NCBI RefSeq assembly: GCF_024752355.1
Contig: NZ_JANTHZ010000003.1
Location: 248,001-312,000, forward strand
DNA length: 64,000 bases
Source of the DNA: Ancylobacter mangrovi
GTDB lineage: Bacteria; Pseudomonadota; Alphaproteobacteria; Rhizobiales; Xanthobacteraceae
Direction: 5' to 3'
This document shows positions 49,798-59,324 of this stretch, piece after piece. The notes under the pieces were generated by a model. That model was not told the DNA's origin and searched no databases. It saw nothing but the letters and a program-made list of their open reading frames with translations. The first letter of the stretch is position 1; every line of letters starts with the position of its first letter. Position numbers and translations under genes: made by a program.

Positions 49798-50394
49798 ATG
49801 AGCGGTGGGACGAAGCCGATCGTCGTCGGCATCAGCGGCGCCTCGGGGGCGGTGCTCGGGGTGCGGCTGCTCGACGTGCTGGCGGGCCTCGGCATCGAGA
49901 GCCATCTGGTGATGACGCGCTCGGCGCAGGTGACGCTGGCGCACGAGACCGACCTGAAGGTGGCCGACGTGCATGCGCGCGCCAGCGTGGTCCATTCGGT
50001 GGACAATATCGGCGCGGCGATCTCGAGCGGCTCGTTCCCGACCGCCGGGATGATCGTCGCCCCATGCTCGATCCGCTCGATGTCGGAGATCGCCACCGGC
50101 GTGACCTCCAACCTGCTGACCCGGGCCGCCGACGTGGTGCTGAAGGAGCGCCGGCGGCTGGTGCTGCTGGTGCGCGAGACGCCGCTCCATCTCGGCCATC
50201 TGCGCTCGATGACGCAAGTGACCGAGATGGGCGCCATCGTCATGCCGCCGGTGCCCGGCTTCTATGTGCGCCCTGAGAGCGTCGACGACATCGTCGACCA
50301 CACGATCGGGCGCGCGCTCGACCTGTTCGGCATCGACGCCGGCATCTTCCGGCGCTGGACCGGCGCCCGCATGCCCTCGCCGGGGCGGGACTGA
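49798..50394 (+). CDS. UbiX-family flavin prenyltransferase
   Basis: This 198-residue enzyme makes prenylated FMN, the cofactor of UbiD decarboxylases. The FMN-binding GISGASGAVLGVRLLDVL, VAPCSIRSMSEIATGVTSNL and RLVLLVRETPLHLGHLRSM are canonical, as is MPPVPGFYVRPESVDDIVDH near the end. It begins 13 nt after the amidohydrolase gene. A dedicated copy in the UbiD gene group indicates a self-contained catabolic unit. Confidence 0.92.
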   Translation: MSGGTKPIVVGISGASGAVLGVRLLDVLAGLGIESHLVMTRSAQVTLAHETDLKVADVHARASVVHSVDNIGAAISSGSFPTAGMIVAPCSIRSMSEIATGVTSNLLTRAADVVLKERRRLVLLVRETPLHLGHLRSMTQVTEMGAIVMPPVPGFYVRPESVDDIVDHTIGRALDLFGIDAGIFRRWTGARMPSPGRD

Positions 50395-50410
50395 CGGCCG
50401 GGGGGCCTCG

Positions 50411-51049
50411 CTATGCCGGGCGGCGCTCGATCTCCCTCAGATAGGCGCAGAACATGTCGGCCATCGCCCCCGCATAGGCGGTGATCTCGGCCGGGCTGCG
50501 CGGGCTTTCCGAGAATTCCTTGGCGGCCGCGCCGAGCGTGGTGATGATCACCTCGCCCGCGAGTTCGCGCGTCGCCTCGCCGACGCCCGGCAGCGCCTCG
50601 CGCATGAAGCGGTGGAACAACAGGTCGCCGGAGGCCATCACCTCCTGCACCTCGGGCGCGTCGCGGTAGAGCGGGGCGGCGTCGTCGAGCGCGCCGCGCA
50701 TCGGCGCCTCGTCGCATTCCGAGCGCACGAAGGCCTCGACCAGGCGTCGCAGCCGGTCGAGCGGCGGCGTGCCGCCATCCTCGAGGATGGTGCGCATCAG
50801 TTCGATGGTCTGGTGCCATTCCTCGCTCTGCAGGCGGAACAGGATCGCCGCCTTGTTGGGGAAGTACTGGTAGAGCGAGCCGATGCTCACACCCGCCTTC
50901 TCCGCCACCCGCGCGGTGGTGAAACGCGCCGCCCCCTCGCTCGCCAGAACCTGAGTCGCTGCATCCAGAATCGCCGCAACGAGTGCCTCCGAGCGCGCCT
51001 GCTGGGGACGTTTTCGAAACGATATCAGAGGCTTCGGGTGGTCGGCCAC
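50411..51049 (-). CDS. TetR-family transcriptional regulator
   Basis: This 212-residue regulator has the N-terminal helix-turn-helix ILDAATQVLASEGAARFTTA with VAEKAGVSIGSLYQYFPNKA. The GTG start has GGAG 6 nt upstream; an ATG further upstream (51115) would add about 22 residues over the promoter. It is divergent from the O-methyltransferase gene and likely controls it and the reductase that follows. It converges with the UbiX gene. Confidence 0.87.
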   Translation of the reverse strand: MADHPKPLISFRKRPQQARSEALVAAILDAATQVLASEGAARFTTARVAEKAGVSIGSLYQYFPNKAAILFRLQSEEWHQTIELMRTILEDGGTPPLDRLRRLVEAFVRSECDEAPMRGALDDAAPLYRDAPEVQEVMASGDLLFHRFMREALPGVGEATRELAGEVIITTLGAAAKEFSESPRSPAEITAYAGAMADMFCAYLREIERRPA

Positions 51050-51142
51050 GGGGCGCTCCGGGAATGCGAATAGAGAACGCGAGTAATTCGTCGTATTTCT
51101 AACCCAACACGACATCGCATTCCTTTGCAACCGGAGACACCC

Positions 51143-51817
51143 ATGACCACCCTGACCACGGCGCCGGTGGCGCCGCTCATCGCCGACCTGTTCGCGCAGG
51201 CCGAGAATGCCTGGTCGGCGACGCCCTCGGTCGCCACCTACTGGTCGGCGCTGACCGTGCCCGAGCGCGACCGCCTCATGCGCAGCACCACGGACTACGC
51301 CGACCTCTACGCCCGCCTGAAGGACCTGCCGCTCGCCGTCTCGCCGCAGACCGGGACGCTGCTCTACATGCTGGCGCGGGCGACGCGGGCCCGCAGCATC
51401 GTCGAGTTCGGCACCTCGTTCGGCGTCTCGACCCTGCACCTCGCGGCGGCGCTGAGGGACAATGGCGGCGGCCGGCTGATCACCGGCGAGTTCGAGCCCT
51501 CCAAGGTGGCGCGGGCGCGCGCGAACCTCGCGGCCGGCGGCCTCGACGACCTCGTCGAATTCCGGCTGGGCGACGCACTCGAGACGCTCGCCGCCGACCT
51601 TCCCGAGAGCGTCGACCTGCTGCTGCTTGACGGCGCCAAGGGCCTCTATGCCGCGGTGCTGAAGCTCGTCGAGGACCGGCTGCGGCCCGGCGCGCTGGTG
51701 GTCGCCGACAACGCCGATTTCTGCCCGGACTATCTCGAGCGCGTGCGCTCGCCCGAGCAGGGCTACCTGTCGGTGCCGTTTGGCGGCGACGTCGAGGTCT
51801 CGATGCGGATCGCCTGA
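51143..51817 (+). CDS. O-methyltransferase (SAM-dependent, family 3-like)
   Basis: This 224-residue enzyme has the SAM-binding ARSIVEFGTSFGVSTLHLAA, an acidic loop GEFEPSK and VDLLLLDGAK. Relatives methylate catechols or other hydroxyls. GGAG precedes the ATG; an ATG 18 nt upstream is less well placed. It is divergent from the TetR gene and 51 nt upstream of an SDR gene, so the two may act together. Confidence 0.83.
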   Translation: MTTLTTAPVAPLIADLFAQAENAWSATPSVATYWSALTVPERDRLMRSTTDYADLYARLKDLPLAVSPQTGTLLYMLARATRARSIVEFGTSFGVSTLHLAAALRDNGGGRLITGEFEPSKVARARANLAAGGLDDLVEFRLGDALETLAADLPESVDLLLLDGAKGLYAAVLKLVEDRLRPGALVVADNADFCPDYLERVRSPEQGYLSVPFGGDVEVSMRIA

Positions 51818-51868
51818 ACCGCTCCCCGCCGCCCGCCCCATGCCCGATGCAAGACGAGGTCATCCATC

Positions 51869-52606
51869 ATGTCCGACACCCTTCGAACCGCGATCGTCAC
51901 CGGCGCCTCAAGGGGCATCGGCGCGGCGCTCGCCCGCCGCCTCGCCGTCGACGGCTTCCGCACGGTGGTCAACTACGCTTCCAGCGCCAGTGAGGCGGAG
52001 GCGGTGGTCGCCGCCATCGAAGCGGCCGGCGGGAGCGCCATCGCCCTGCGCGCCGACGTCGCCGATCCTTCGGCCGTGGCCGATCTGTTCGACCGCGCGG
52101 AGGCCGTCTTCGGCCCGGTCGACGTGCTGGTGAACAATGCCGGCATCAGCGCGATCGCGCCGCTCGCGGCGGTCACCGACGACGACTTCCAGCGCGTCGT
52201 CGCGGTCAACCTCACCGGCGCGTTCAACGGCATGCGCGAGGGCGCGCGGCGCGTGCGCGACGGCGGGCGCATCATCAACCTCTCGACCAGCCTGATCGGC
52301 GCCTATCTTCCCGCCCACGGCGTCTATGTGGCGACCAAGGCGGCGGTGGAGGGGCTGACCCATGTGCTGGCAAAGGAGCTCGGCTCCCGCCGGGTGACGG
52401 TCAACGCGGTGGCGCCGGGCCCGGTCGGCACCGAGCTGTTCTATGCCGGCCGCTCGCCGGAGATGGTCCAGCGCCTCGTCGCCGACATCCCGCTCGGCCG
52501 GCTGGGCGAGCCCGACGACATCGCCCGCGTGGTCTCCTTCCTCGCCGGGCCGGACGGCGGCTGGGTGAGCGGACAGGTCATCAAGGCGAATGGCGGGCGC
52601 AACTGA
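51869..52606 (+). CDS. Short-chain dehydrogenase/reductase
   Basis: This 245-residue oxidoreductase has the cofactor motif TGASRGIGAALARRLAVDGF, the NNAGIS motif and the active site with Ser in LSTSLIGAYL and Tyr-x3-Lys in YVATKAAVEG. TetR, methyltransferase and SDR genes form a common small defence or detoxification set. The substrate is unknown. Confidence 0.88.
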   Translation: MSDTLRTAIVTGASRGIGAALARRLAVDGFRTVVNYASSASEAEAVVAAIEAAGGSAIALRADVADPSAVADLFDRAEAVFGPVDVLVNNAGISAIAPLAAVTDDDFQRVVAVNLTGAFNGMREGARRVRDGGRIINLSTSLIGAYLPAHGVYVATKAAVEGLTHVLAKELGSRRVTVNAVAPGPVGTELFYAGRSPEMVQRLVADIPLGRLGEPDDIARVVSFLAGPDGGWVSGQVIKANGGRN

Positions 52607-52720
52607 CGCCCGCGGGCGCTGATGCGCGCGCCGCCTTGTGGGCAAGTCGACCTCGGGGCGATTATCCGTGCCGCCGCTTCCCTTATCCGGCTATGGTGAG
52701 GCAATGGCCGATAGGTGTCC

Positions 52721-53779
52721 ATGAGCGTGCGTGCCACTTCCATTCTGCTCGGTATCTGCGCCGCGGTCCTTGCCGGCGGCGCGTGCTATTTCGCCCGCGG
52801 GCTGATCGCGCCGGTGGCGTTCGCGCTGTTCGTCATCGCCCTCGTCTGGCCGCTCCAGGCCCGGTTGCAGGCGCGCATGGCGAAGCTGCCGGCGATGGCG
52901 GTCAGCCTCTCGGTGACCATCCTCGTCATCGGGGCGCTGGGCTACGCCACCGTGTGGGGGCTGAGCCAGACCGGGCGCTGGCTGATCGTCAACGCCGCCC
53001 GCTTCCAGGCCATCTACACCGAGACCACCACCTGGCTCGAGGGCCATGGCCTGTACTCCGCCGGCATGCTGGCGGACACCTTCAACGTCGGCTGGCTGAT
53101 CGGCATGTTCCAGGGTCTGGCCGGGCGGCTGAACGCCATGCTCGGCTTCGCGGTGGTGACGCTGGTCTATGTGATGCTCGGCCTGCTCGAGGTCGACATC
53201 ATGCGCGCCAAGCTCGCCGGCGAAGCGGGCGAGGCGGGGCGCCGGCTGCTGCGCGCGAGCGCGGCGGTGGCGGCGAAGTTCCGCACCTACATGATGGTGC
53301 GCACGGTGATGAGCGTGCTCACCGGCCTGTTCGTGTGGGCGGTGACGGCGGCGCTCGGGCTCGACCTCGCGCCAGCCTTCGGCGTGATCGCCTTCGCGCT
53401 GAACTACATCCCCTTCATCGGGCCGCTGGTGGCGACGCTGCTGCCGACCTTCTTCTCGCTGGCGCAGTTCGGCTCGTGGGAGACGGCGGTGCTGGTGTTC
53501 GTCGCCATGAACGTGATCCAGTTCTTCTCCGGCAGCTATATCGAGCCGCGCGTGGCGGGCCGGGCGCTCGCCATGTCGCCGTTCCTGGTGCTGCTGTCGG
53601 TGTTCTTCTGGTCGTTCATGTGGGGCATGGCCGGGGCCTTCATCGGCGTGCCGCTGGTGATCGCCGCGCTCACCTTCTGCGAGGAGGGCGAGGAGACGCG
53701 CTGGATCGCGCGGCTGCTGTCGGGCCGCGAGGAGCCGCCGGCCTCACCTCCCGCCGACGCGGTGGCGGGGCCGCTCTAG
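52721..53779 (+). CDS. AI-2E transporter family membrane protein
   Basis: This 352-residue protein has the family pattern: two N-terminal membrane segments (ILLGICAAVLAGGACYFARG, FALFVIALVWPLQARL), a soluble middle part and a C-terminal bundle with NYIPFIGPLVATLLP and FFWSFMWGMAGAFIGVPLV. Members export autoinducer-2, act as sodium/proton antiporters, or are unassigned. A GTG 6 nt upstream is an alternative start. It stands alone. Confidence 0.82.
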   Translation: MSVRATSILLGICAAVLAGGACYFARGLIAPVAFALFVIALVWPLQARLQARMAKLPAMAVSLSVTILVIGALGYATVWGLSQTGRWLIVNAARFQAIYTETTTWLEGHGLYSAGMLADTFNVGWLIGMFQGLAGRLNAMLGFAVVTLVYVMLGLLEVDIMRAKLAGEAGEAGRRLLRASAAVAAKFRTYMMVRTVMSVLTGLFVWAVTAALGLDLAPAFGVIAFALNYIPFIGPLVATLLPTFFSLAQFGSWETAVLVFVAMNVIQFFSGSYIEPRVAGRALAMSPFLVLLSVFFWSFMWGMAGAFIGVPLVIAALTFCEEGEETRWIARLLSGREEPPASPPADAVAGPL

Positions 53780-53808
53780 GCGGACGACTTCGGCGGCGCG
53801 TGGTGCGC

Positions 53809-56800
53809 TCAGGGCGTCGCCGGTGGGCGCCGTTCGCGGCTGGTGGCGAGATAGAGCGCCGGCAGGAACAGCAGCGTCAGCAGGGTGGCGACCAGCAGCC
53901 CGCCCATGATGGCGAACGCCATCGGCCCCCAGAACACGGTCGGCGCGATGGGGATCATGCCGAGCACGGTGGAGACGGCGGTCAGCATGATCGGCGTGAA
54001 GCGGGCGCAGGAGGCGTCGACCACCGCCTCGCGCACGGCCTTGCCGGCGGCGCGCTCGGCCTCGATCTGGCCGATCAGGATGACGGCGTTCTTGATGATC
54101 ATGCCGATCAGCGCCAGCACGCCGAGAATGGCGACGAAGCCGAGCGGGCGGTTGGAGACCAGCAGCGCCAGCACCACGCCGATAAGCCCCAGCGGGGCGA
54201 CGCTGAGCACGATGAAGGTGAGCGAGAAGCGGCGGAGCTGGAACATCAGCACGGTGAGCATGATGAGCAGCATCAGCGGCACCACCGCCTGCACCGAGGC
54301 GAGCGAGGAGGCGCTCTCCTCGACCGTGCCGCCGGTCTCGATGCGGTAGCCGGCCGGCAGGGTCTTGGCGAGCTCGGCGATCCTGGGGCCGAGCTGGTCC
54401 ACCACCGTCTCGGGCAGCACGCCCTCGACGATGTCGGACTGGACGGTAAGGGTGGGCAGCCGGTCGCGGCGCCAGACCAGCGGCTGGGTCTGGGCGTAGT
54501 CGAAGGTGGCGAACTGGCTCAGCGGCACGGTGCGCCCGCCGGGCAGCGGCACCTGCAGCGTGCGCAGCGTGTCGAGCGAGACGCGCTGCTCGTCGGTCGC
54601 GCGCAGCACCACGTTGACGAGGTAGATGTCGTCGCGCACCTGTGTCACCGGCGCGCCGGTCACCACCGTGTTCAGCACCGCGCCGATGGCGGCGGTGGAG
54701 AGGCCGAGCAGCCGGGCCTGGTCCTGGTTCACATGGACGCGGATCTCGCGCGCGGGCTCGATCCAGTCATAGTTGACGGTGCGCGTCAGCGGGTCGGCGG
54801 CGATGACCTCGGCAAGCTTCAGCGCGATGTCGCGCACTTGGGTGAGGTCGGTGCCGACCACGCGGTACTGGATCGGCCAGCCCACCGGTGGGCCGAGCTC
54901 GAGCGGCGAGACGCGGCTCACCACCGAGGGGAAGTCCTCCGCCAGCAGCTTGACGAGGCGCGCGTGCAGGCGCTCGCGCGCCTCGACGTCCTTCGCCACC
55001 ACCACCGCCTGGCCGAAGAAGTCGTTGGGGAGATGGGCGTTGAGCGGCAGGTAGAAGCGGATGGCGCCGCGCCCGACATAGCCGCTCCAGCGGTCGACGT
55101 CGGGATCGCCCTTCAGCGCGGCGTCGAGCCGCTCCATCGCCCGCTCGGTGGCGTAGATGGAGGCGTTCTGCGGGAGCTGGAGGTCGACCAGCAGCTCGGG
55201 CCGGTCGGAGGAGGGGAAGAACTGGCGCGGGATCAGCGGCATCAGCAGCACCGCGGCGACGAACAGGGCCAGCGTGATCGCCACCGTGACCCAGCGCGCG
55301 GCGAGCGCGGCCGAGAGCAGGCCGCGATAGACCCGCATCACCCGTCCCGGCTCGCCGCCGGCGCTCTTCGGCGGCTTCAGGATGACGAGGCCGATCAGTG
55401 GCGCGAACAGCACCGCCACCAGCCACGACACCAGCAGCGCGACCGCCACCACCGCGAACAGGGTGAAGGTGTATTCGCCCGCCGAGGAGGCGGCGAAGCC
55501 CACCGGCACGAAGCCGGCGATGGTCACCAGCGTGCCGGCCAGCATGGCGAAGGCATAGGTCCTGAACGCGTAGACCGCCGCCACCTCCTTGCGCTCGCCG
55601 GCCGCGAGGCGCCCGAGCGTGGCGTCGGTGGTGGTCATGGCGTCGTCCACCATCAGCGCCAGGGCGATGATGAGCGCGCCGAGCGAGATGCGCTGCATGT
55701 CGATGTTGAGCAGCCACATGACGGCGAACACGCCGGCCAGCGTCAGCGGGATGGTGAGCGCCACCATCAGCCCGGCGCGCAGGCCGAGGGCGATGAAGCT
55801 CACTACCAGGATGATGAGGATCGCCTGCCAGAGCGAGGTCATGAACTCGGTGATGGCGCTGCGCACCGTCACCGCCTGGTCGGCGACGAGGTGCGGCTCG
55901 ATGCCGATCGGCAGCTCGGCCGTGATCTCGGCCATGGCCTGCTCGACATTGTGCCCGAGCTGGAGGATGTCGCCGCCCTCGCGCATCGAGATGGCGAGGC
56001 CGATCGCCGGCTCGCCATTGACGCGGAACATCGGCCGCGGCGGGTCGACATAGCCGCGCCGCACGGTGGCGATGTCGGACAGGCGCAGCATCCGCCCGCC
56101 GACGGCGAAATTGATGTTGGCGATGTCCTGCTCGGAGCCGAAGGCGCCGGTGACGTCGATCGCCAGCTTCTCGTCGCCAGTCTGGATGGTGCCGGCGGGC
56201 TGCACCACGTTCTGCGCCTGCAGCGCGGCGACCAGCGCGCTGCGGTCGATGCCGAGCGTCGCCAGCTCGCGCATCGAGAACTCGACGAAGATCTGCTCGT
56301 CCTGCTCGCCCAGCAGCTCGATCTTGGCGACGTCCGGCACGTTGAGCAGCCGCGAGCGCGCCCGCTCGACATAGTCGCGCAGCTCGCGATGGGTGAAGCC
56401 GTCGGCGGTGAAGCCGTAGATCAGGCCGAACGTGTCGCCGAACTCGTCGTTGAAGCCGGGGCCCACCACCCCCGCCGGCAGGGTGTGGCGCATGTCGCCG
56501 ACGCTCTTGCGCACATGGTACCAGACGTCCGGCACCTCGGCGGCGGTGGTGCTGTCCTTGAGGTCGACGAAGATGGTGGTGACGCCGGGCCGGGTGTAGC
56601 TGCGGATATGGTCGAGATTCGGCGTCTCCTGCAGCGTGCGCTCGAGCCGCTCGGTCACCTGCTGCAGCGTGTCCTCGATGCTCGCGCCCGGCCAGGCGGC
56701 CTGCACCACCATGGTCTTGATGACGAAGGAGGGGTCCTCGGCGCGGCCGAGCCGGGAATAGGCGAACAGGCCGGCGCCGACGACCGCGATCATGAAGTAG

Positions 56801-56850
56801 ATGACCAGCGAGCGCTCGCGCACCGCCCATTCGGAAAGGTTGAAGCGCAT
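53809..56850 (-). CDS. RND-family efflux pump inner-membrane subunit
   Basis: This 1013-residue pump has two repeats of a periplasmic loop and membrane bundle. The proton-relay acid pair is in ALMVDDAMTTTDATL, and the N-terminal SLVIYFMIAVVGAGLFAYSR and PSFVIKTMVVQAAWPGAS are typical of the branch with AEDPSF after the first helix. Its start overlaps the stop of the adaptor gene by one base. No outer-membrane channel gene is adjacent, so a TolC-like protein from elsewhere would be needed. Confidence 0.92.
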   Translation of the reverse strand: MRFNLSEWAVRERSLVIYFMIAVVGAGLFAYSRLGRAEDPSFVIKTMVVQAAWPGASIEDTLQQVTERLERTLQETPNLDHIRSYTRPGVTTIFVDLKDSTTAAEVPDVWYHVRKSVGDMRHTLPAGVVGPGFNDEFGDTFGLIYGFTADGFTHRELRDYVERARSRLLNVPDVAKIELLGEQDEQIFVEFSMRELATLGIDRSALVAALQAQNVVQPAGTIQTGDEKLAIDVTGAFGSEQDIANINFAVGGRMLRLSDIATVRRGYVDPPRPMFRVNGEPAIGLAISMREGGDILQLGHNVEQAMAEITAELPIGIEPHLVADQAVTVRSAITEFMTSLWQAILIILVVSFIALGLRAGLMVALTIPLTLAGVFAVMWLLNIDMQRISLGALIIALALMVDDAMTTTDATLGRLAAGERKEVAAVYAFRTYAFAMLAGTLVTIAGFVPVGFAASSAGEYTFTLFAVVAVALLVSWLVAVLFAPLIGLVILKPPKSAGGEPGRVMRVYRGLLSAALAARWVTVAITLALFVAAVLLMPLIPRQFFPSSDRPELLVDLQLPQNASIYATERAMERLDAALKGDPDVDRWSGYVGRGAIRFYLPLNAHLPNDFFGQAVVVAKDVEARERLHARLVKLLAEDFPSVVSRVSPLELGPPVGWPIQYRVVGTDLTQVRDIALKLAEVIAADPLTRTVNYDWIEPAREIRVHVNQDQARLLGLSTAAIGAVLNTVVTGAPVTQVRDDIYLVNVVLRATDEQRVSLDTLRTLQVPLPGGRTVPLSQFATFDYAQTQPLVWRRDRLPTLTVQSDIVEGVLPETVVDQLGPRIAELAKTLPAGYRIETGGTVEESASSLASVQAVVPLMLLIMLTVLMFQLRRFSLTFIVLSVAPLGLIGVVLALLVSNRPLGFVAILGVLALIGMIIKNAVILIGQIEAERAAGKAVREAVVDASCARFTPIMLTAVSTVLGMIPIAPTVFWGPMAFAIMGGLLVATLLTLLFLPALYLATSRERRPPATP

Positions 56851-57959
56851 CACGACCCCGCGCCGAGCAGGCGGACCTTCTGCCCGGGATGCAGCGCCTG
56901 CACCCCGGCCGTGACCACCACCTCGCCGGCCGACAGGCCCGAGGCGACGCCGACCTCGGCCGGCGAGAAGCTGCCCACCTCGATATTGCGCAGCGCGACC
57001 GTCTGGCTGGATGTATCGACCACCCAGACCGCCGGCTTGCCGTTGGCCGCGGTGAGGGCGGAGGCGGGGATCTCGATCATCGGGTCGTTGGAAAGCCGCA
57101 CCCGGCCGTCGACGGTGGCGCCGAGCCGCATCGCCTCGGGCGGGTTGTCGAGGCCGACGCGCACGCGGAAGGTGCGGGTCACCGGGTCGGCCTGCGGCGC
57201 CACCTCGCGCACGCGGCCGGTGGCGGTCACGCCCGGGTCGTCGCTGAGCGAGACGGTGATGACCGCGTCGGCCGGCGACGAGCGAAGCATCTGCGCGGGA
57301 ACGTCGAACACCGCGTCGCGCCCGCCCTTGCGGGCGAGCTGGAGGATCATCTGCCCGGCCTGCACCACCTCGCCGGGCTCGGCGCCGCGGGCGGTCACGG
57401 TGCCCGGCGCGTCGGCGACGAGGTCGGTGTAGCCGACATTGTCCTCGGCGATCTTGAGCTGCGCCTCGGCATCGTCCACCGCGGACTGCGCCGCCTGCTG
57501 GGCGGTGCGCGCGGCGTCGTGATTGGCGCGGGTGGTGAAGCCGTTTGCGATCAGCCGGTCCTGCCGCTCGAAGGTGTTGGCCGCGGTGACGAGCTGGCTC
57601 TCGGCGGCGGTGAGCGCCGCGCGCGCCGAGCGCAGCGTGTTGAGCGCGTTCTGCGGGTCGAGGCGGGCGACCACCTGGCCCGCCTTCACCTGGTCGCCGA
57701 CATTGGCGCTGCGCTCGATCATCCGTCCGCCGACGCGGAAGGAGAGCGCGGCCTGGTCCTGCGCCTCGACCTGGCCGGTGAAGGTGACGAGCTGGCCGCC
57801 CTGGCCCTTGTCGACCGTGATCACGCGGACCGGGCGCGGGGGCGGCGCCTCCGCTTCCGTCTGCTCGCCGCAGCCCGCGAGAAGAAGAGACGCGACGAGT
57901 GCAACGACACTCGCCCAGGGCCCCGCCGCCGTCGTCATGCCGTTCCGTCCTCTCGCCAT
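56850..57959 (-). CDS. RND efflux periplasmic adaptor (membrane fusion) lipoprotein
   Basis: This adaptor of about 369 residues has a lipoprotein signal with lipobox LLLAGC, then the beta-barrel/lipoyl region (VTFTGQVEAQDQAALSFRVGG) and a coiled-coil hairpin (about residues 100-175, LRSARAALTAAESQLV). It links the RND pump to an outer-membrane channel. I prefer the ATG that gives two Arg before the hydrophobic stretch; ATGs at 57938 and 57998 are also in frame. It shares a one-base overlap with the pump gene. Confidence 0.88.
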   Translation of the reverse strand: MARGRNGMTTAAGPWASVVALVASLLLAGCGEQTEAEAPPPRPVRVITVDKGQGGQLVTFTGQVEAQDQAALSFRVGGRMIERSANVGDQVKAGQVVARLDPQNALNTLRSARAALTAAESQLVTAANTFERQDRLIANGFTTRANHDAARTAQQAAQSAVDDAEAQLKIAEDNVGYTDLVADAPGTVTARGAEPGEVVQAGQMILQLARKGGRDAVFDVPAQMLRSSPADAVITVSLSDDPGVTATGRVREVAPQADPVTRTFRVRVGLDNPPEAMRLGATVDGRVRLSNDPMIEIPASALTAANGKPAVWVVDTSSQTVALRNIEVGSFSPAEVGVASGLSAGEVVVTAGVQALHPGQKVRLLGAGS

Positions 57960-58256
57960 GCCTCGCCCCGGGGATATGACGATCCGCCGGTTCGGCACCC
58001 GGAATCGCGGGCGCGTCCTCGCGCCTCGACGGCCGGCTGCCGCAACTGAGCGGCGCCATTATACACGGGTGAAAGGCGAAGAAAGCCGCGTTCCGTCCCG
58101 ATCCTGTGCGCGATGTCCCGCCAGGCGGAGAATTCGCGTGCGGCGCACAAGACGATGGGTCGGCACTATTGCCACGGGCCGGCCTCGTTCGGCACAGTAG
58201 CTCACACCGGCGGCCGGGCGACGGTCGCCGCCGCCCCTGCGGGAGCCCGTGCCAAG

Positions 58257-58760
58257 GTGCCACGTCCCTCGCCCCTGTCTTCGCTCCGGCACGGCGCGCT
58301 GCGCGCCGCGGCCTTCCTCGCGCTCTGGCTGGTGCTGCACGGCGGCGGCGCGGGGGCGATGACGGTCGGCGTGCTGACCGCGCTGGCGGCGGCCCGGCTC
58401 AGCCTCGCCCTGCTGCCGTCCGGCCCCGGGCGGATCGCGTGGGGGCGGCTCGCAGGGCTCGTCGCGCGCTTTCCCGGGCAGTCGCTGCGCGCGGGGATTG
58501 AGGTCGCACGGCTCGCGCTCGCCCCCGCCTCGCGCCTGCGGCCCGGCCTCGTCGCCTGCCCGGCACGGCTTCCCGCCGGCACCGCGCGCGACGTGTTCCA
58601 CGCCTATCTGAGCCTCCAGCCGGGCACGCTGCCGGTGGGAATGCGCGACGCGCGCACCGTGCTCATCCATGCGCTCGACCTCGACCGGCCGGTGACGCGC
58701 GAGGTCGCCGCCGCCGAGGCCGGTCTCGCCCGCATCCGGGAGCCGCGCGCCGATGGCTGA
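58257..58760 (+). CDS. mnhE: Cation/H+ antiporter subunit E (MnhE/MbhA type)
   Basis: This protein of about 167 residues has N-terminal membrane segments (AAFLALWLVLHGGG, MTVGVLTALAAARLSLALL) and the family C-terminus RDVFHAYLSLQPGTLPVG, with VLIHALD. I place the start at a GTG just before the first membrane segment; ATGs at 58155 and 58113 would add a non-membrane stretch of poor composition. It overlaps the next gene by 8 nt and leads a tight six- or seven-gene antiporter operon. Confidence 0.78.
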   Translation: MPRPSPLSSLRHGALRAAAFLALWLVLHGGGAGAMTVGVLTALAAARLSLALLPSGPGRIAWGRLAGLVARFPGQSLRAGIEVARLALAPASRLRPGLVACPARLPAGTARDVFHAYLSLQPGTLPVGMRDARTVLIHALDLDRPVTREVAAAEAGLARIREPRADG

Positions 58761-59013
58761 ATTCCTGACCGCGGCCGCGCTCGTGCTGGTCGTGCTGGCG
58801 GCGGTCGGCCTCATATGGCTGCTGCGCGCGCCGAGCGTCGCCGAGCGCATGATGGCGGTGCAGCTCGCCGGCACGGCGGGCACGGGCGTCGCGCTGCTGC
58901 TCGCTATCGCTCAGGGCATGGATGCGATCGTCGACGTCGCGCTGGTGCTGGCGGTGCTCGCCGCCTTCGGCGCGGCCGCGCTCGCAAGCGCCGCCGGGAC
59001 GCGCTCGTCATGA
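58753..59013 (+). CDS. mnhF: Cation/H+ antiporter subunit F (MnhF/MbhB type)
   Basis: This 86-residue protein has three membrane segments and the family segment RAPSVAERMMAVQLAGTAG after the first. It begins within the end of the E gene and ends in an ATGA overlap with the G gene. Confidence 0.85.
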   Translation: MAEFLTAAALVLVVLAAVGLIWLLRAPSVAERMMAVQLAGTAGTGVALLLAIAQGMDAIVDVALVLAVLAAFGAAALASAAGTRSS

Positions 59014-59324
59014 GCCTGCTGGCGGACATCTTCACCATTGTCGCGGTGACGGCAGGGCTCGGCTTCTTCCTCGCCGGTACGGCCGGGCTGCTGCGCTTTC
59101 CCGATGCTCTCTCGCGCCTGCACGCGCTGACCAAGGCCGACAATCTCGGCCTCGGCCTGATCGTGCTGGGGCTGGTGCCGCAGGCCGGAAGCCTCGGCGG
59201 CGCGCTGAAGCTGGTCGCGGTCTGGCTGCTGGCGCTCGGCGCCGGCGGCATCGCCGGGCAGATGATCGCACAGATCGTGAACGGCCGCGGGAAGCGCGCC
59301 GTTAATGGCGGGCGGGAGGGATGA
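59010..59324 (+). CDS. mnhG: Cation/H+ antiporter subunit G (MnhG/MbhC type)
   Basis: This 104-residue protein has three membrane segments and the typical GLLRFPDALSRLHALTKADN with LGLGLIVLGL. It overlaps both neighbours by ATGA, so the chain F-G-B is translationally coupled. Confidence 0.87.
   Translation: MSLLADIFTIVAVTAGLGFFLAGTAGLLRFPDALSRLHALTKADNLGLGLIVLGLVPQAGSLGGALKLVAVWLLALGAGGIAGQMIAQIVNGRGKRAVNGGREG

Noticed and set aside
51067..51090. CGAAT...ATTCG repeat as a TetR operator
   Set aside because: The arms are only 5 nt and widely spaced; too weak to list as a site.
52636..57432. Very long open frame (about 1600 codons) on the plus strand opposite the RND genes
   Set aside because: Its translation is rich in Arg, His, Asp and Gly without domains, and it lies antisense to clearly conserved RND pump and adaptor genes. 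Such frames are common in high-GC DNA.
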